The position numbers were made by a program, and so were the translations under genes. A model generated the notes under the pieces. That model was not told where the DNA came from and ran no database searches. It saw only the letters and a program-made list of their open reading frames with translations. 64,000 nucleotides of DNA from Octadecabacter sp. (GTDB lineage Bacteria > Pseudomonadota > Alphaproteobacteria > Rhodobacterales > Rhodobacteraceae): positions 55,237 through 119,236 of the forward strand of contig JAPKAD010000007.1 of assembly GCA_028825445.1 (NCBI GenBank), written 5' to 3'. Below are positions 18,588 to 27,939 of this stretch, in pieces (within the stretch, counting starts at the first letter, position 1; each line of letters starts with the position of its first letter).

Positions 18588-21026
18588 ATGGCTGATCTTC
18601 CAAGCAAGGCACGTGTGGTTATCATTGGTGGTGGTATAATTGGGTGTTCGGTGGCCTATCACCTGAGCAAATTGGGTTGGACAGATGTTGTATTGCTTGA
18701 ACGCAAACAACTCACCAGCGGCACGACATGGCATGCGGCAGGTCTGATTGCGCAGCTTCGTGCGACACAAAACATGACAAAGCTGGCGAAGTATTCACAA
18801 GAATTGTACGGTACGCTTGAAGCAGAAACAGGCGTCGCCACGGGTTTCAAACGCTGCGGATCAATTACGGTTGCCTTGACCGAAAACCGCAAAGAAGAGA
18901 TTTACCGTCAGGCTGCCATGGCGCGCGCGTTTGGGGTTGAAGTTGAGGAGATTTCACCAAGCGAAGTGAAGGCGAAGTATGAGCATCTTAATATTAATGG
19001 TGTGGTCGGGGGTGTTTATCTGCCGCTGGATGGGCAAGGTGACCCATCTAACATCGCGCTGGCCTTGGCCAAAGGTGCGCGGAAACGTGGGGCAGTCGTA
19101 AAGGAGCGTGTGAAGGCCACGGGTGTTGTCCGCGTTGGGCTGCGGATTACGGGTGTGAACTGGGAAGACCCAAACGGGCACGGTACGATTGATTGCGATC
19201 ATGTTGTGAATTGTGCGGGCATGTGGGGCCGTGAAATTGGTCAGATGCTTGGCACCAATGTGCCGCTACAAGCCTGTGAGCATTTTTATATTGTAACCGA
19301 GGCGATAGCGGGATTGACGCAGATGCCCGTGCTGAGGGTTCCTGACGAGTGTGCTTATTACAAAGAAGACGCTGGAAAGATGCTTTTAGGCGCGTTTGAG
19401 CCCGTTTCAAAGCCTTGGGGTCCTATTCCTGAGGAGTTTGAGTTTGATCAACTGCCAGAGGATTTTGACCACTTCGAGCCGATCTTAGAAAACGCGGTTG
19501 ATCGCATGCCAATATTGGCCGAAGTGGGTATCCATACTTTTTTTAATGGGCCTGAAAGTTTTACGCCTGACGATGCCTATCACCTTGGCCTTGCGCCTGA
19601 AATGGACAATGTTTGGGTCGCGGCAGGGTTTAATTCCATTGGTATTCAGTCTGCTGGCGGGGCAGGAATGGCGTTGGCGCAATGGATGGATGAGGGTGCG
19701 AAACCGTTTGATTTAGGTGATGTAGACATCAGTCGGATGCAACCTTTCATGGGCAATAAAACGTTCCTAATGCAACGGTCTAAAGAAACTTTGGGCTTGT
19801 TGTATGCAGACCATTTTCCGTTCCGCCAAAAAGTTACAGCACGGGGAGTGCGGCGCACACCGTTCCATCATCATCTTTTACAACATGGCGCTGTGATGGG
19901 AGAATTGTCTGGTTGGGAACGCGCCAACTGGTTTGCTAAAGAGAGCCAGACGCCAGAGTATGAATACAGCTGGCAGCGACAGAATTTCTTTAACAATGTG
20001 GCCATGGAACATAAGGCAGTGCGAGAAAATGTTGGCATGTATGATATGTCGTCTTTTGGTAAAATTAGGGTCGAGGGTCGCAACGCTGAAGCGTTTATGA
20101 ACTACGTCGGTGGTGGTGATTATTCGGTTTCTATCGGCAAGATCGTTTATACGCAGTTTTTGAATAATCGGGGGGGTATTGAGGCTGATGTGACTGTGAC
20201 CCGCCTATCTGAAACGGCTTACCTGGTTGTCACTCCAGCGGCGACGCGGTTGGCTGATCAGGTTTGGATGGAACGCAACTCCGGTGGTTTTAATGTTGTC
20301 ATCATTGACGTGACTGCTGGTGAAGGTGTTCTGGCAGTGATGGGGCCAAACGCGCGAAAACTGCTGCAAGTTGTGTCACCTGCTGATTTCACTAACGATG
20401 CGAACCCTTTTGGCACGGCGCAAGACATTGAGATTGGGATGGGTATGGCTCGCGTTCATCGTGTTACCTACGTGGGAGAGCTTGGCTGGGAAGTTTACGT
20501 AAGCGCCGATCAAGCCGGCCATGTATTTGAAACGCTAAACGCTGCGGGGCAGGATTTCGGACTGACATTGTGTGGAATGCACATGATGGACACTTGCCGC
20601 ATCGAAAAAGGCTTTCGCCATTTTGGTCATGACATCACGTGCGAAGATCATGTGATGGAGGCGGGGTTAGGTTTTGCCGTCAAGAAGGACAAACCGGACT
20701 TTATTGGTCGCGCGGCAGTGTTGGAAAAGCAGGAAAGCGGGTTGAATAAGCGTATGTTGCAGTTCAAGTTAACAGATCCTGAACCACTTTTGTATCATAA
20801 TGAACCCATTCTGAGAGACGGTGAACTAGTTGGCTACCTCTCGTCGGGTGGCTATGGGCATACACTGGGTGGGGCCATGGGCCTTGGCTATGTACCGTGC
20901 AAAAGTGAAACTGCGGTAGAAGTCTTGGCGTCCTCTTATGAGATTGATGTGATGGGTACTAAGGTACGTGCACAAGCTTCGCTTAAGCCAATGTATGATC
21001 CCAAGTCTGAGCGTGTGAAAGTCTAA
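18588..21026 (+). CDS. FAD-dependent oxidoreductase/GcvT fusion (dimethylglycine/sarcosine dehydrogenase family), second copy
   Basis: Protein of 812 residues with the same architecture as the gene at 15250: FAD motif VVIIGGGIIGCS, predicted covalent-FAD histidine H49 in GTTWHAAG, then the FAD-central and GcvT domains (the latter from about 425). The residues after the histidine (LIAQLRATQNMTKLA) match the classical dimethylglycine/sarcosine dehydrogenase group more closely than the first copy. AGGGAACTG lies before the ATG. Third gene of the cassette; 51 bases separate it from rarD. It most likely performs one of the two demethylations from dimethylglycine to glycine. Confidence 0.87.
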   Translation: MADLPSKARVVIIGGGIIGCSVAYHLSKLGWTDVVLLERKQLTSGTTWHAAGLIAQLRATQNMTKLAKYSQELYGTLEAETGVATGFKRCGSITVALTENRKEEIYRQAAMARAFGVEVEEISPSEVKAKYEHLNINGVVGGVYLPLDGQGDPSNIALALAKGARKRGAVVKERVKATGVVRVGLRITGVNWEDPNGHGTIDCDHVVNCAGMWGREIGQMLGTNVPLQACEHFYIVTEAIAGLTQMPVLRVPDECAYYKEDAGKMLLGAFEPVSKPWGPIPEEFEFDQLPEDFDHFEPILENAVDRMPILAEVGIHTFFNGPESFTPDDAYHLGLAPEMDNVWVAAGFNSIGIQSAGGAGMALAQWMDEGAKPFDLGDVDISRMQPFMGNKTFLMQRSKETLGLLYADHFPFRQKVTARGVRRTPFHHHLLQHGAVMGELSGWERANWFAKESQTPEYEYSWQRQNFFNNVAMEHKAVRENVGMYDMSSFGKIRVEGRNAEAFMNYVGGGDYSVSIGKIVYTQFLNNRGGIEADVTVTRLSETAYLVVTPAATRLADQVWMERNSGGFNVVIIDVTAGEGVLAVMGPNARKLLQVVSPADFTNDANPFGTAQDIEIGMGMARVHRVTYVGELGWEVYVSADQAGHVFETLNAAGQDFGLTLCGMHMMDTCRIEKGFRHFGHDITCEDHVMEAGLGFAVKKDKPDFIGRAAVLEKQESGLNKRMLQFKLTDPEPLLYHNEPILRDGELVGYLSSGGYGHTLGGAMGLGYVPCKSETAVEVLASSYEIDVMGTKVRAQASLKPMYDPKSERVKV

Positions 21027-21077
21027 GCAAAAATCGCTGCCCTTGCGAGTGGTCTTCGGAGCGGTCATGAGGGAGAG

Positions 21078-21965
21078 ATGAAAAAACCAGAAAACCAAGA
21101 CACCCTGCGCGGCTTTGGCTTTGCATTAAGCGCCTATTTGTTGTGGGGATTTTTGCCATTGTACTTAAATGTGATAGGCCACATTCCAGCAATCGAAGTT
21201 ATCGCACATCGTGTATTGTGGTCTGTGCCAGTAGCAGGTCTAATATTGCTTCTTTTAGGCCGTACAAGTGATCTGGGGCGCATTTTTCGCGATCCCAAGG
21301 CGCTGATGATGGGCTGCGTTACCGCAACGTTGGTATCAATTAATTGGGGTGTTTACGTCTGGGCGATTGCGGCTGAACGCACATTGGACGGCGCGCTGGG
21401 ATATTACATCAACCCAATCTTTAGTGTATTTCTGGGGGCGATTTTACTGGGAGAAAAGCTTAACAAATTGCAATGGGCTGCGGTTGGATTGGCTGCGTTA
21501 GGAGTAGGTGTGTTGACCTATGCAAGTGGATCGCTGCCGTGGCCCGCTTTGGCGCTGACGTTTTCTTGGGGGTTGTATGCATATTTTAAACGCTCGCTGC
21601 CGATTGGTCCGAATCAGGGCTTCCTTCTTGAGATATTGATTCTGTCTCCCATCGCGCTGGGCTATTTAATTTGGCTGGTAGGGCAAGGTGGTGGTAACTT
21701 CGTACCAATGTCGATGGACATGTGGTTGCTTATGGGGTGTGGAATCGTCACGGCTGTACCTCTGATGTTGTATGCGAACGGCGCCAAAGGGCTGCGGTTG
21801 GCTACAATCGGGATCATGCAATATATTGCACCAACGATGATTATGCTGATTGCTGTTTTCGTGTTTGAAGAACCGTTTGGCAGTGCCCGCGCGATTGCTT
21901 TCCCGATCATCTGGGCTGCACTAGGCCTTTACACGTTTGCAATGTTTCGGGGCCGTAAGGCATGA
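21078..21965 (+). CDS. rarD: EamA-family transporter RarD
   Basis: Drug/metabolite-superfamily permease of 295 residues with about ten membrane helices in two EamA repeats. The RarD signature is visible: GFALSAYLLWGFLPLYLN at the N-terminus, then HRVLWSVP, SINWGVYVWA and GYYINPIFSVFLG. The substrate is unknown; members were named for a link to chloramphenicol resistance in Pseudomonas. GGGAGAG lies before the ATG. Its stop overlaps the rluA start by four bases (ATGA), so the two are co-translated. Confidence 0.9.
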   Translation: MKKPENQDTLRGFGFALSAYLLWGFLPLYLNVIGHIPAIEVIAHRVLWSVPVAGLILLLLGRTSDLGRIFRDPKALMMGCVTATLVSINWGVYVWAIAAERTLDGALGYYINPIFSVFLGAILLGEKLNKLQWAAVGLAALGVGVLTYASGSLPWPALALTFSWGLYAYFKRSLPIGPNQGFLLEILILSPIALGYLIWLVGQGGGNFVPMSMDMWLLMGCGIVTAVPLMLYANGAKGLRLATIGIMQYIAPTMIMLIAVFVFEEPFGSARAIAFPIIWAALGLYTFAMFRGRKA

Positions 21966-22609
21966 GTGGTGATTATTCACCGCCTGATATCTCACTTGAT
22001 GTGATCCATGCGGATCATGAAATTTTAATTGTGAATAAGCCAAGTGGGTTATTGTCAGTGCCCGGTAAGGGGCCGCATCTGGCGGATTGTTTGATCGCAC
22101 GGGTGCAGGTAGCGTTTCCGCAGGCGTTATTAATTCATCGTCTGGATCGCGACACTTCCGGTGTGATGGTATTTGCACTTACGCGACATGCGCAGCGCCA
22201 CATTGGGTTGCAGTTTGAAAAACGCATGACAAAAAAGACCTATGTGGCTCGCGTTTGGGGCACTTTAAAACCAAAAACAGGAACTGTGGATTTGCCCTTG
22301 ATCGTCGATTGGGAAAATCGCCCACTACAAAAGGTATGCCATGAGACCGGTAAGTTGGCGCATACAGATTGGCGAGTCTTGCGCAGCGATGCAAACGAAT
22401 CCCGTGTGCGGTTGATGCCCAAAACTGGGCGCAGCCATCAGTTGCGGGTGCATATGCTCAGCCTTGGACATCCAGTTCTGGGCGATCCGTTTTATGCCCA
22501 GGGTGAGGCGCGCCAATATAACCGACTGATGCTGCATTCCGAAGAGTTACGACTGCGCCATCCTGATGGCGGTGAAGGTGTAAAGTTTCGTGCAAAGACA
22601 CCATTCTAA
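21962..22609 (+). CDS. rluA: Pseudouridine synthase RluA
   Basis: Pseudouridylate synthase of 215 residues of the RluA family. The catalytic aspartate is in HRLDRDTSG, and the RNA-binding C-terminal part has KTGRSHQLRVHM. The short length without an S4 domain fits RluA (23S rRNA position 746 and tRNA position 32) rather than RluC or RluD. It overlaps rarD by four bases. Confidence 0.88.
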   Translation: MSGDYSPPDISLDVIHADHEILIVNKPSGLLSVPGKGPHLADCLIARVQVAFPQALLIHRLDRDTSGVMVFALTRHAQRHIGLQFEKRMTKKTYVARVWGTLKPKTGTVDLPLIVDWENRPLQKVCHETGKLAHTDWRVLRSDANESRVRLMPKTGRSHQLRVHMLSLGHPVLGDPFYAQGEARQYNRLMLHSEELRLRHPDGGEGVKFRAKTPF

Positions 22610-22672
22610 AAGACATTCTGAGTGTTCTGAATAGCCCAATTTAATTAAGCTAGTCGGGCAACGCACGTGGAT

Positions 22673-22702
22673 GATCTGGGTAGAATTGATCTGGGTGAAT
22701 GC
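22673..22702 (+). repeat. Imperfect 15-base tandem repeat before the peroxiredoxin gene
   Basis: GATCTGGGTAGAATT (22673-22687) is followed directly by GATCTGGGTGAATGC (22688-22702). Two copies spaced 15 bases apart about 40 bases upstream of the start could be a regulator half-site pair, but no known box is recognised. Confidence 0.4.
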
Positions 22703-22741
22703 CTATATATATTCTGACTGTAACTCAGAAGGAGAACCACT

Positions 22742-23395
22742 ATGGGCCTGCGCATCAACGATACAATCCCAAATTTGACTGTTGAAACGGATCAAGGCAC
22801 ATTCACTTTGCATGACTGGATTGATGACAGTTGGGCTATTATGTTTAGCCACCCAAAAGATTTCACGCCTGTTTGCACGACTGAATTCGGTGCAGTGGCA
22901 CTATTGGCCGATGAATGGAATGCGCGCGGGACTAAAGTTATTGGCATCTCTGTTGACGGTGTTGAAGACCACAAAAAGTGGAAGACTGACATTGAAAGTT
23001 TTTCTGGTACAAAGGCTGGTTTCCCGATCATCGCGGACGACGGTCTGAATGTTGCAAAGGCATTCGATATGCTACCATCTGAAGCATACATGCCTGATGG
23101 ACGCACGCCTGCAGACAGTGCAACGGTGCGCGCTGTGTTCATTATCGGACCGGATAAAAAATTGAAACTATCAATGACCTACCCGATGAACGTTGGTCGT
23201 AATTTTGCAGAAATACTGCGTGCGTTAGACGCTTTGCAAACCGCAGCTCATGAGAATGTGGCGACACCAGCAAACTGGACTGTTGGGCAGGATGTTGTCG
23301 TACCATCAAACGTGTCTGATGAAGACGCAATTGCTAAGTATGGAGCAATTGAAACGATACTACCGTATCTTAGAATGGCAAAACTGTCAACCTAA
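22742..23395 (+). CDS. 1-Cys peroxiredoxin (Prx6/AhpC-TSA family)
   Basis: Cytoplasmic thiol peroxidase of 217 residues reducing H2O2 and alkyl hydroperoxides. The peroxidatic cysteine is C45 in PKDFTPVCTTEF. The long C-terminal domain with YPMNVGRNFAEILR-type sequence and no C-terminal resolving cysteine place it in the Prx6 1-Cys group. AGAAGGAGA precedes the ATG. It is monocistronic: its own upstream region and a strong terminator follow. Confidence 0.93.
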   Translation: MGLRINDTIPNLTVETDQGTFTLHDWIDDSWAIMFSHPKDFTPVCTTEFGAVALLADEWNARGTKVIGISVDGVEDHKKWKTDIESFSGTKAGFPIIADDGLNVAKAFDMLPSEAYMPDGRTPADSATVRAVFIIGPDKKLKLSMTYPMNVGRNFAEILRALDALQTAAHENVATPANWTVGQDVVVPSNVSDEDAIAKYGAIETILPYLRMAKLST

Positions 23396-23411
23396 AGGCT
23401 AATCATAAGAC

Positions 23412-23445
23412 GACAAAGGCCCCACTAACTGGTGGGGCCTTTGTC
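23412..23445 (+). terminator. Rho-independent terminator after the peroxiredoxin gene
   Basis: Perfect 14-base-pair stem GACAAAGGCCCCAC (23412-23425) / GTGGGGCCTTTGTC (23432-23445) with a six-base loop, 16 bases after the stop. Confidence 0.93.
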
Positions 23446-23564
23446 ATCTTATCTTGTCATGGATTGGTGTGCGGGTGTTTAGCGGCACACGGTTGTATAT
23501 ATCTTAAATAGGCCTGTTAACCAATCACACACAGCCGTTAGATATGGCGTAATATGTGGTGTTT

Positions 23565-23730
23565 AGCGCGTTGATGGGCAGGCATTTGTCGTGGTTGTCG
23601 CGCTAAAAAAATACAGTCCACAGGCGCCTAGCTTGTTATTGATACCATCTTTCATTTCACTCTTGAAACGTGCGTAAGCTGCGGGGCTGTGTGCAATCAT
23701 CTCAAGTGTTGATGTCCCGCTTAGCTATTC
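23565..23730 (-). pseudogene. Possible remnant of a carboxymuconolactone-decarboxylase/AhpD-like gene
   Basis: Minus-strand reading gives GTSTLEMIAHSPAAYARF, then a stretch with NNKLGACG and NACPS. The pattern M-x-AHSPAAL-x-x-[YF] followed by a K/R-rich turn and a cysteine region resembles CMD/peroxidase-related proteins. The rest (23450-23564 and 23731-24076) gives nothing readable. The match is short and the CxxC catalytic motif is missing, so treat the identity as tentative. Confidence 0.35.
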
Positions 23731-24076
23731 TTTTTTCTAAATGATAAAATCGCCATTTTAGGACAATCCAGCTTAGGCTATCATAACTTGATATTCCATC
23801 GCTAAGCCAGATTTAATTGTTCAGTAAAGTTTAGAGACTAATGCGCACAACCCGAGGTAACTGCTGTTCGGAAATAAGGAAACCTTGGGCATTGATGGAA
23901 GTTGCTACAATGCAAGTAGTGACTGCGTTGATGGAACTAAAAAAATAGTGGCGCATAGTCATTGGAAACCACAGTCCTCGTCTGTTAATTTTTAATTTGC
24001 CCTGTAAGCAAGGTTTTGTGCGTCATATTGACGCTAGATTTACCATACCTTTTATATCGATCCGGCAAAAGAAAAA
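23731..24076. other. Gap without recognised features
   Basis: About 350 bases, AT-rich, stops in all frames, up to the pnp terminator. Confidence 0.5.
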
Positions 24077-24102
24077 GGGCTCCAACGATTTCATTGGAGC
24101 CC
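24077..24102 (-). terminator. Rho-independent terminator of pnp
   Basis: Nine-base-pair stem (24077-24085 with 24094-24102), eight-base loop. On the minus strand it is followed by TTTTTCTTTT. It lies 25 bases after the pnp stop. Confidence 0.92.
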
Positions 24103-24126
24103 AATCGTGCAGAAAAGTTAAAGTAA

Positions 24127-26259
24127 CTAGTCTTCTTTTGCTTCTTCTTTTACTTCTTCGCCCGTAACTTGATCAACAACTTTCATCGACAGGCGCACTT
24201 TGCCGCGATCATCAAAGCCCAGAAGCTTAACTTTCACTTCTTGACCTTCTTTCAGAACGTCGGATGGATGGTTCAAGCGACGGTTTTCAATCTGGGAAAC
24301 GTGCACTAGGCCGTCTTTTTTACCGAAGAAGTTAACAAATGCACCAAAGTCTACAATTTTGACGACTGTGCCGGTGTAAACCATTCCTTCTTCAGGCTCG
24401 GCCACGATGGACCAGATCATATCGTAGGCTTTCTTGATGGCCGCAGCGTCGGATGATGCGATCTTGATGATGCCTTCATCGTTGATGTCTACCTTTGCGC
24501 CAGACACTTCGACAATTTCACGGATGACTTTACCGCCAGAACCGATGACTTCTCGAATTTTATCCGTTGGTATCTGCATTGTTTCAATTTTTGGCGCATG
24601 CTCGGAAAACTCACCGGCCGAAGACATTGCCTTGTTCATCTCGTTCAAGATGTGAACACGACCAACTTTGGCCTGAGCCAACGCTTCTTTCATAATGGCT
24701 GGCGTGATGCCTGCGATCTTGATGTCCATTTGCAAGGACGTGATACCTTTTTCGGTACCTGCTACTTTGAAGTCCATATCGCCAAGGTGGTCTTCATCAC
24801 CTAATATGTCTGACAATATTGCGTAGTTGCCATCGTCTTCCATGATTAGACCCATAGCAACCCCAGCAACGGGTGCTTTTAGAGGAACACCAGCGTCCAT
24901 CATCGACAAGGAACCACCACAAACAGATGCCATTGAAGACGAACCGTTGGATTCAGTGATCTCCGATACAACGCGGATTGTGTAAGGGAAATCAGTTGCT
25001 GCTGGCAGAACCGCCTGAAGCGCGCGCCATGCGAGCTTACCATGGCCGATTTCACGACGACCTGGAGGGCCAAAGCGACCAACTTCACCAACAGAGTACG
25101 GTGGGAAGTTATAGTGCAGCAAGAAGTTAGATTTATACATGCCCTGAAGAGAGTCTATCATCTGCTCGTCGTCGCCTGTACCCAGAGTGGTCACAACCAG
25201 ACCTTGGGTTTCGCCGCGTGTAAATAGAGCAGAACCGTGGGTCCTTGGGAGAATACCAGTTTCAGACACGATATCGCGAATTTCGTCAGTTTTACGACCG
25301 TCAATCCGCTTTCCTGTCTTTACAACATCGCCGCGCAGAATGGATGCTTCGAGCTTCTTGAGCGCGGAGCCGAGGTTCTCATCGTCAAGCTGTTCGTCTG
25401 TTAGAGCTGCTTTGATTGCAGTGCGGGCATCGGAAACGGCCGTTGTGCGTTCTTGCTTGTCAGAAATTGCAAAGGCTGCGCGCATCTGCTTTTCACCAGC
25501 TGCGGCAACAGCCTTGGACAAGTCAGAGTAATCAGGTGCAGAAAAATTGAATGGCTCTTTTGCAGCGTCTTCGGCAAGATCGACGATCATGTCGATGACG
25601 GGCTGGATTTGTGCGTGGGCGAATTCGACAGCACCCAGCATTTCTTCTTCTGATAGCTCATAAGCTTCGGACTCAACCATCATTACGGCGTCTTTGGTAC
25701 CAGCAACAACAAGGTCTAAACGTTGATCGGGTTTTTCACGCAGCTTGTGCATGTCGTCCATTTCAGGATTCAGGATGTAATCACCATCTTCAAAACCAAC
25801 GCGGCAAGCTGCAATTGGGCCCATGAACGGTGCACCGGAAATTGTCAGTGCAGCTGAGGCGGCAATCATAGCGACCATGTCGGGATCGTTGACAAGATCG
25901 TGGGAAAGAACTGTACAGATCACGAGGACCTCGTTCTTGAAACCATCGACGAATAGCGGGCGGATAGGACGGTCAATAAGGCGGCTTGTGAGCGTCTCTT
26001 TCTCAGTTGGACGTGCCTCACGCTTGAAAAAGCCACCTGGGACTTTACCAGCGGCGTAATACCGTTCATTGTAATGCACGGTCAAAGGAAAGAAATCCTG
26101 CCCCGGCTTTTGCTTTTTAGCGAATGTGACGTTGGCCATTACAGTTGTCTCGCCATAGGTGGCGATGACTGTGCCGTCTGCTTGCCGTGCGACCTTACCT
26201 GTTTCCAGTGTCAGTGTTTCTTCGCCCCACTGGATGGATTTTTTAACTTCTTTAAACAT
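24127..26259 (-). CDS. pnp: Polyribonucleotide nucleotidyltransferase (PNPase)
   Basis: 3'-5' phosphorolytic exoribonuclease, trimeric, part of mRNA decay. 710 residues: two RNase PH-like domains separated by an all-helical linker, then KH (about 555-615; motif [15 protein letters not shown]) and S1 (about 625-695; [17 protein letters not shown]) domains. The length matches alphaproteobacterial PNPases. AGGAAA precedes the ATG. Usually directly after rpsO; here the RNA methyltransferase gene and a gap intervene. Confidence 0.98.
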   Translation of the reverse strand: MFKEVKKSIQWGEETLTLETGKVARQADGTVIATYGETTVMANVTFAKKQKPGQDFFPLTVHYNERYYAAGKVPGGFFKREARPTEKETLTSRLIDRPIRPLFVDGFKNEVLVICTVLSHDLVNDPDMVAMIAASAALTISGAPFMGPIAACRVGFEDGDYILNPEMDDMHKLREKPDQRLDLVVAGTKDAVMMVESEAYELSEEEMLGAVEFAHAQIQPVIDMIVDLAEDAAKEPFNFSAPDYSDLSKAVAAAGEKQMRAAFAISDKQERTTAVSDARTAIKAALTDEQLDDENLGSALKKLEASILRGDVVKTGKRIDGRKTDEIRDIVSETGILPRTHGSALFTRGETQGLVVTTLGTGDDEQMIDSLQGMYKSNFLLHYNFPPYSVGEVGRFGPPGRREIGHGKLAWRALQAVLPAATDFPYTIRVVSEITESNGSSSMASVCGGSLSMMDAGVPLKAPVAGVAMGLIMEDDGNYAILSDILGDEDHLGDMDFKVAGTEKGITSLQMDIKIAGITPAIMKEALAQAKVGRVHILNEMNKAMSSAGEFSEHAPKIETMQIPTDKIREVIGSGGKVIREIVEVSGAKVDINDEGIIKIASSDAAAIKKAYDMIWSIVAEPEEGMVYTGTVVKIVDFGAFVNFFGKKDGLVHVSQIENRRLNHPSDVLKEGQEVKVKLLGFDDRGKVRLSMKVVDQVTGEEVKEEAKED

Positions 26260-26312
26260 CTATGTTTCCTGTGTCGGGGATCATTTGGCATATCCCAAGT
26301 CCCCTTTGCATT

Positions 26313-26361
26313 GGTGGCCCCATTACCACCGACCCCATATCCTTAGGCGAACGCCGGGGTC
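26313..26361 (-). promoter_or_regulatory. Two adjacent hairpins in the pnp 5' leader
   Basis: Read on the minus strand towards pnp: first GACCCC ... GGGGTC (26361-26356 with 26336-26331), enclosing a GGCG-TT-CGCC mini-stem, then directly adjoining GGTGG ... CCACC (26330-26326 with 26317-26313). There is no T run, so it is not a terminator. PNPase is known in E. coli to repress itself through a leader hairpin cut by RNase III; a similar role here is a guess from position. Confidence 0.4.
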
Positions 26362-26445
26362 ATAAGCGTCGCGTCGCAGATAAAAATCGTTTACACGGGT
26401 TTTGTTTGTTTGGGAAGGGTCGTGTCATTGGTGCCGTTGGCGACG

Positions 26446-27537
26446 TTAATGCAGTGGGTCCGTTTGCCAAAGTCTGATCTTGATACCGCCGTGATTAACC
26501 ACTGGGCCAACAGGTTTAAACGGTAGGCCAGTTGCCTTTGCCAGGCTCTGTTCTGAAGTGATTATGCCCACACGCCAGCCTTTAAATTCTTTTTTTAGAC
26601 GTTCACCAAGTGACGCATACAGCCCGTAGAGCGGCTTTTTGTTGCCGATGCGCCCGCCGTAGGGCGGGTTTGCAATTATTAGTCCTTTAACTTCACAGGG
26701 CGGTGTAATGTCGCTGATCGGTTTTATCTGGAAATTGGTCTGTTCAGTCACGCCTGCACGTTTTGCGTTAGCCTGACACATCCGGATCGCGCCTGCGTCG
26801 CGGTCGGTCCCATAAAAACGGTACGGCGTCTCTTTTGGTAGGCTGCGCAGTGCATCAAAGGCTGTTGCGTCATAGCTGGCGAGGTCTTGAAGTGCGAACA
26901 CGCGGCTGCGCCCTGCATCCATTGCCATTGCAATCTCAGCGGCTTCAATTGGGAAGGTTCCCGATCCGCACATTGGGTCATAGACAGGCTCGCTGCCGTC
27001 ATAGCCGCAACCTCGTAGAAACAACGATGCTAGCGTTTCGCGCATAGGGGCTTTATTCACTGCTTCTTTGTGCCCGCGTCTGTGCAAGCTTTCACCGGAG
27101 GTGTCGAGGGAGAAAGTCACAAGATCGTCTTCAATCCGCACGCGCACGCCGAAGTCTGCAGTCTTGGAAATGGTTGCGCCAACAATGTCTTTGATAGCAT
27201 CTTCAACTCTCTGTTGCGCTGCCCCTGCGTGATAGATTTTGGATTTTCGACAAGTCGCTTCGACTTTGACTGTCGCACCTTGTGGAATCACGTCACCCCA
27301 TGGGAATTTCTTGGATCTTTTGTCGAGTTGCGCGAGGTGCATTGCGCGAAACTCACCAATGCGGGCCAGCACACGGGTTGCGCCGCGCAACGTTAGGTTT
27401 GCACGCCAAACGTCTGACCAATTACCCGTGATCGTCACACCTCCAGGAATTGTTTCAATGACCGTGAAGCCACGCTCGTGAGCCTCAGTGCTAAGCAGAC
27501 CTTCAAGGCCAGGTGCTGTGATTAGAAAAATTTCCAT
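26446..27537 (-). CDS. THUMP-domain class I SAM-dependent RNA methyltransferase (RlmL/Trm14-like)
   Basis: Predicted N2-guanine RNA methyltransferase of 363 residues. The N-terminal ferredoxin-like and THUMP region (about 1-155) precedes a Rossmann methyltransferase with DPMCGSGTFPIEAA (SAM motif) and the catalytic NPPYGGR. It corresponds to the N-terminal half of E. coli RlmL, without the RlmK half, which is usual in this group. The target base, 23S rRNA or tRNA, cannot be decided from sequence. 186 bases upstream of pnp on the same strand. Confidence 0.88.
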   Translation of the reverse strand: MEIFLITAPGLEGLLSTEAHERGFTVIETIPGGVTITGNWSDVWRANLTLRGATRVLARIGEFRAMHLAQLDKRSKKFPWGDVIPQGATVKVEATCRKSKIYHAGAAQQRVEDAIKDIVGATISKTADFGVRVRIEDDLVTFSLDTSGESLHRRGHKEAVNKAPMRETLASLFLRGCGYDGSEPVYDPMCGSGTFPIEAAEIAMAMDAGRSRVFALQDLASYDATAFDALRSLPKETPYRFYGTDRDAGAIRMCQANAKRAGVTEQTNFQIKPISDITPPCEVKGLIIANPPYGGRIGNKKPLYGLYASLGERLKKEFKGWRVGIITSEQSLAKATGLPFKPVGPVVNHGGIKIRLWQTDPLH

Positions 27538-27596
27538 ATCGAAGTGATTACACTGCTAGTGCGCAAACCGAAACCTCTTGAAATGGAAATATGGTG

Positions 27597-27818
27597 CTAC
27601 TGAGAGAGGCCGTCGAGCCCTGCAATGGTACTTTGATCAGGCATTGTGGGTATGAAATCTTGCACTGAAGTGCGTTTTATGTCCTCTTTGTCAGGGTCGA
27701 TTAGTAAGAACCCGACAGTTTCAAATAAAGTGATGTCTTGGGGCATACTAAGTTGTTCCATTGGGCACCCTAACTCGTGGTAAGCCGCTACCAAATGCTT
27801 TTTTATAAAGCATGGCAT
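27597..27818 (-). CDS. Unidentified 73-residue open frame, possibly a gene remnant
   Basis: Open frame with protein-like composition in its second half (EQLSMPQDITLFETVGFL, then LIDPDKEDIKRTSVQDF and PDQSTIAGLDGLSQ). In the overlapping frame just upstream (27748-27939) a different open stretch contains TDADLNYAMLYKKAF, so the two may be halves of one frameshifted gene. No family recognised and no good ribosome-binding site. Confidence 0.3.
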   Translation of the reverse strand: MPCFIKKHLVAAYHELGCPMEQLSMPQDITLFETVGFLLIDPDKEDIKRTSVQDFIPTMPDQSTIAGLDGLSQ

Positions 27819-27939
27819 AGTTTAAATCTGCGTCTGTAATTGCATGGGATTTGGCCTTCGGTGTTAACCAACTGGTCAACAGCTTCGAAATCAAGTTTTG
27901 TAATTTACTATATTTACATAATTGAAGTAGGCCACCCAC

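Noticed and set aside
15250..21026. The two flavoprotein/GcvT genes as a recent tandem duplication
   Set aside because: They share architecture but differ clearly along their length, including active-site neighbours, and are separated by an unrelated gene; an old divergence is more likely.
22671..22705. TGATCT elements before the peroxiredoxin gene as an RpoE promoter
   Set aside because: With 18-base spacing no acceptable -10 element (TAAGA/TATAA-like) follows either copy.
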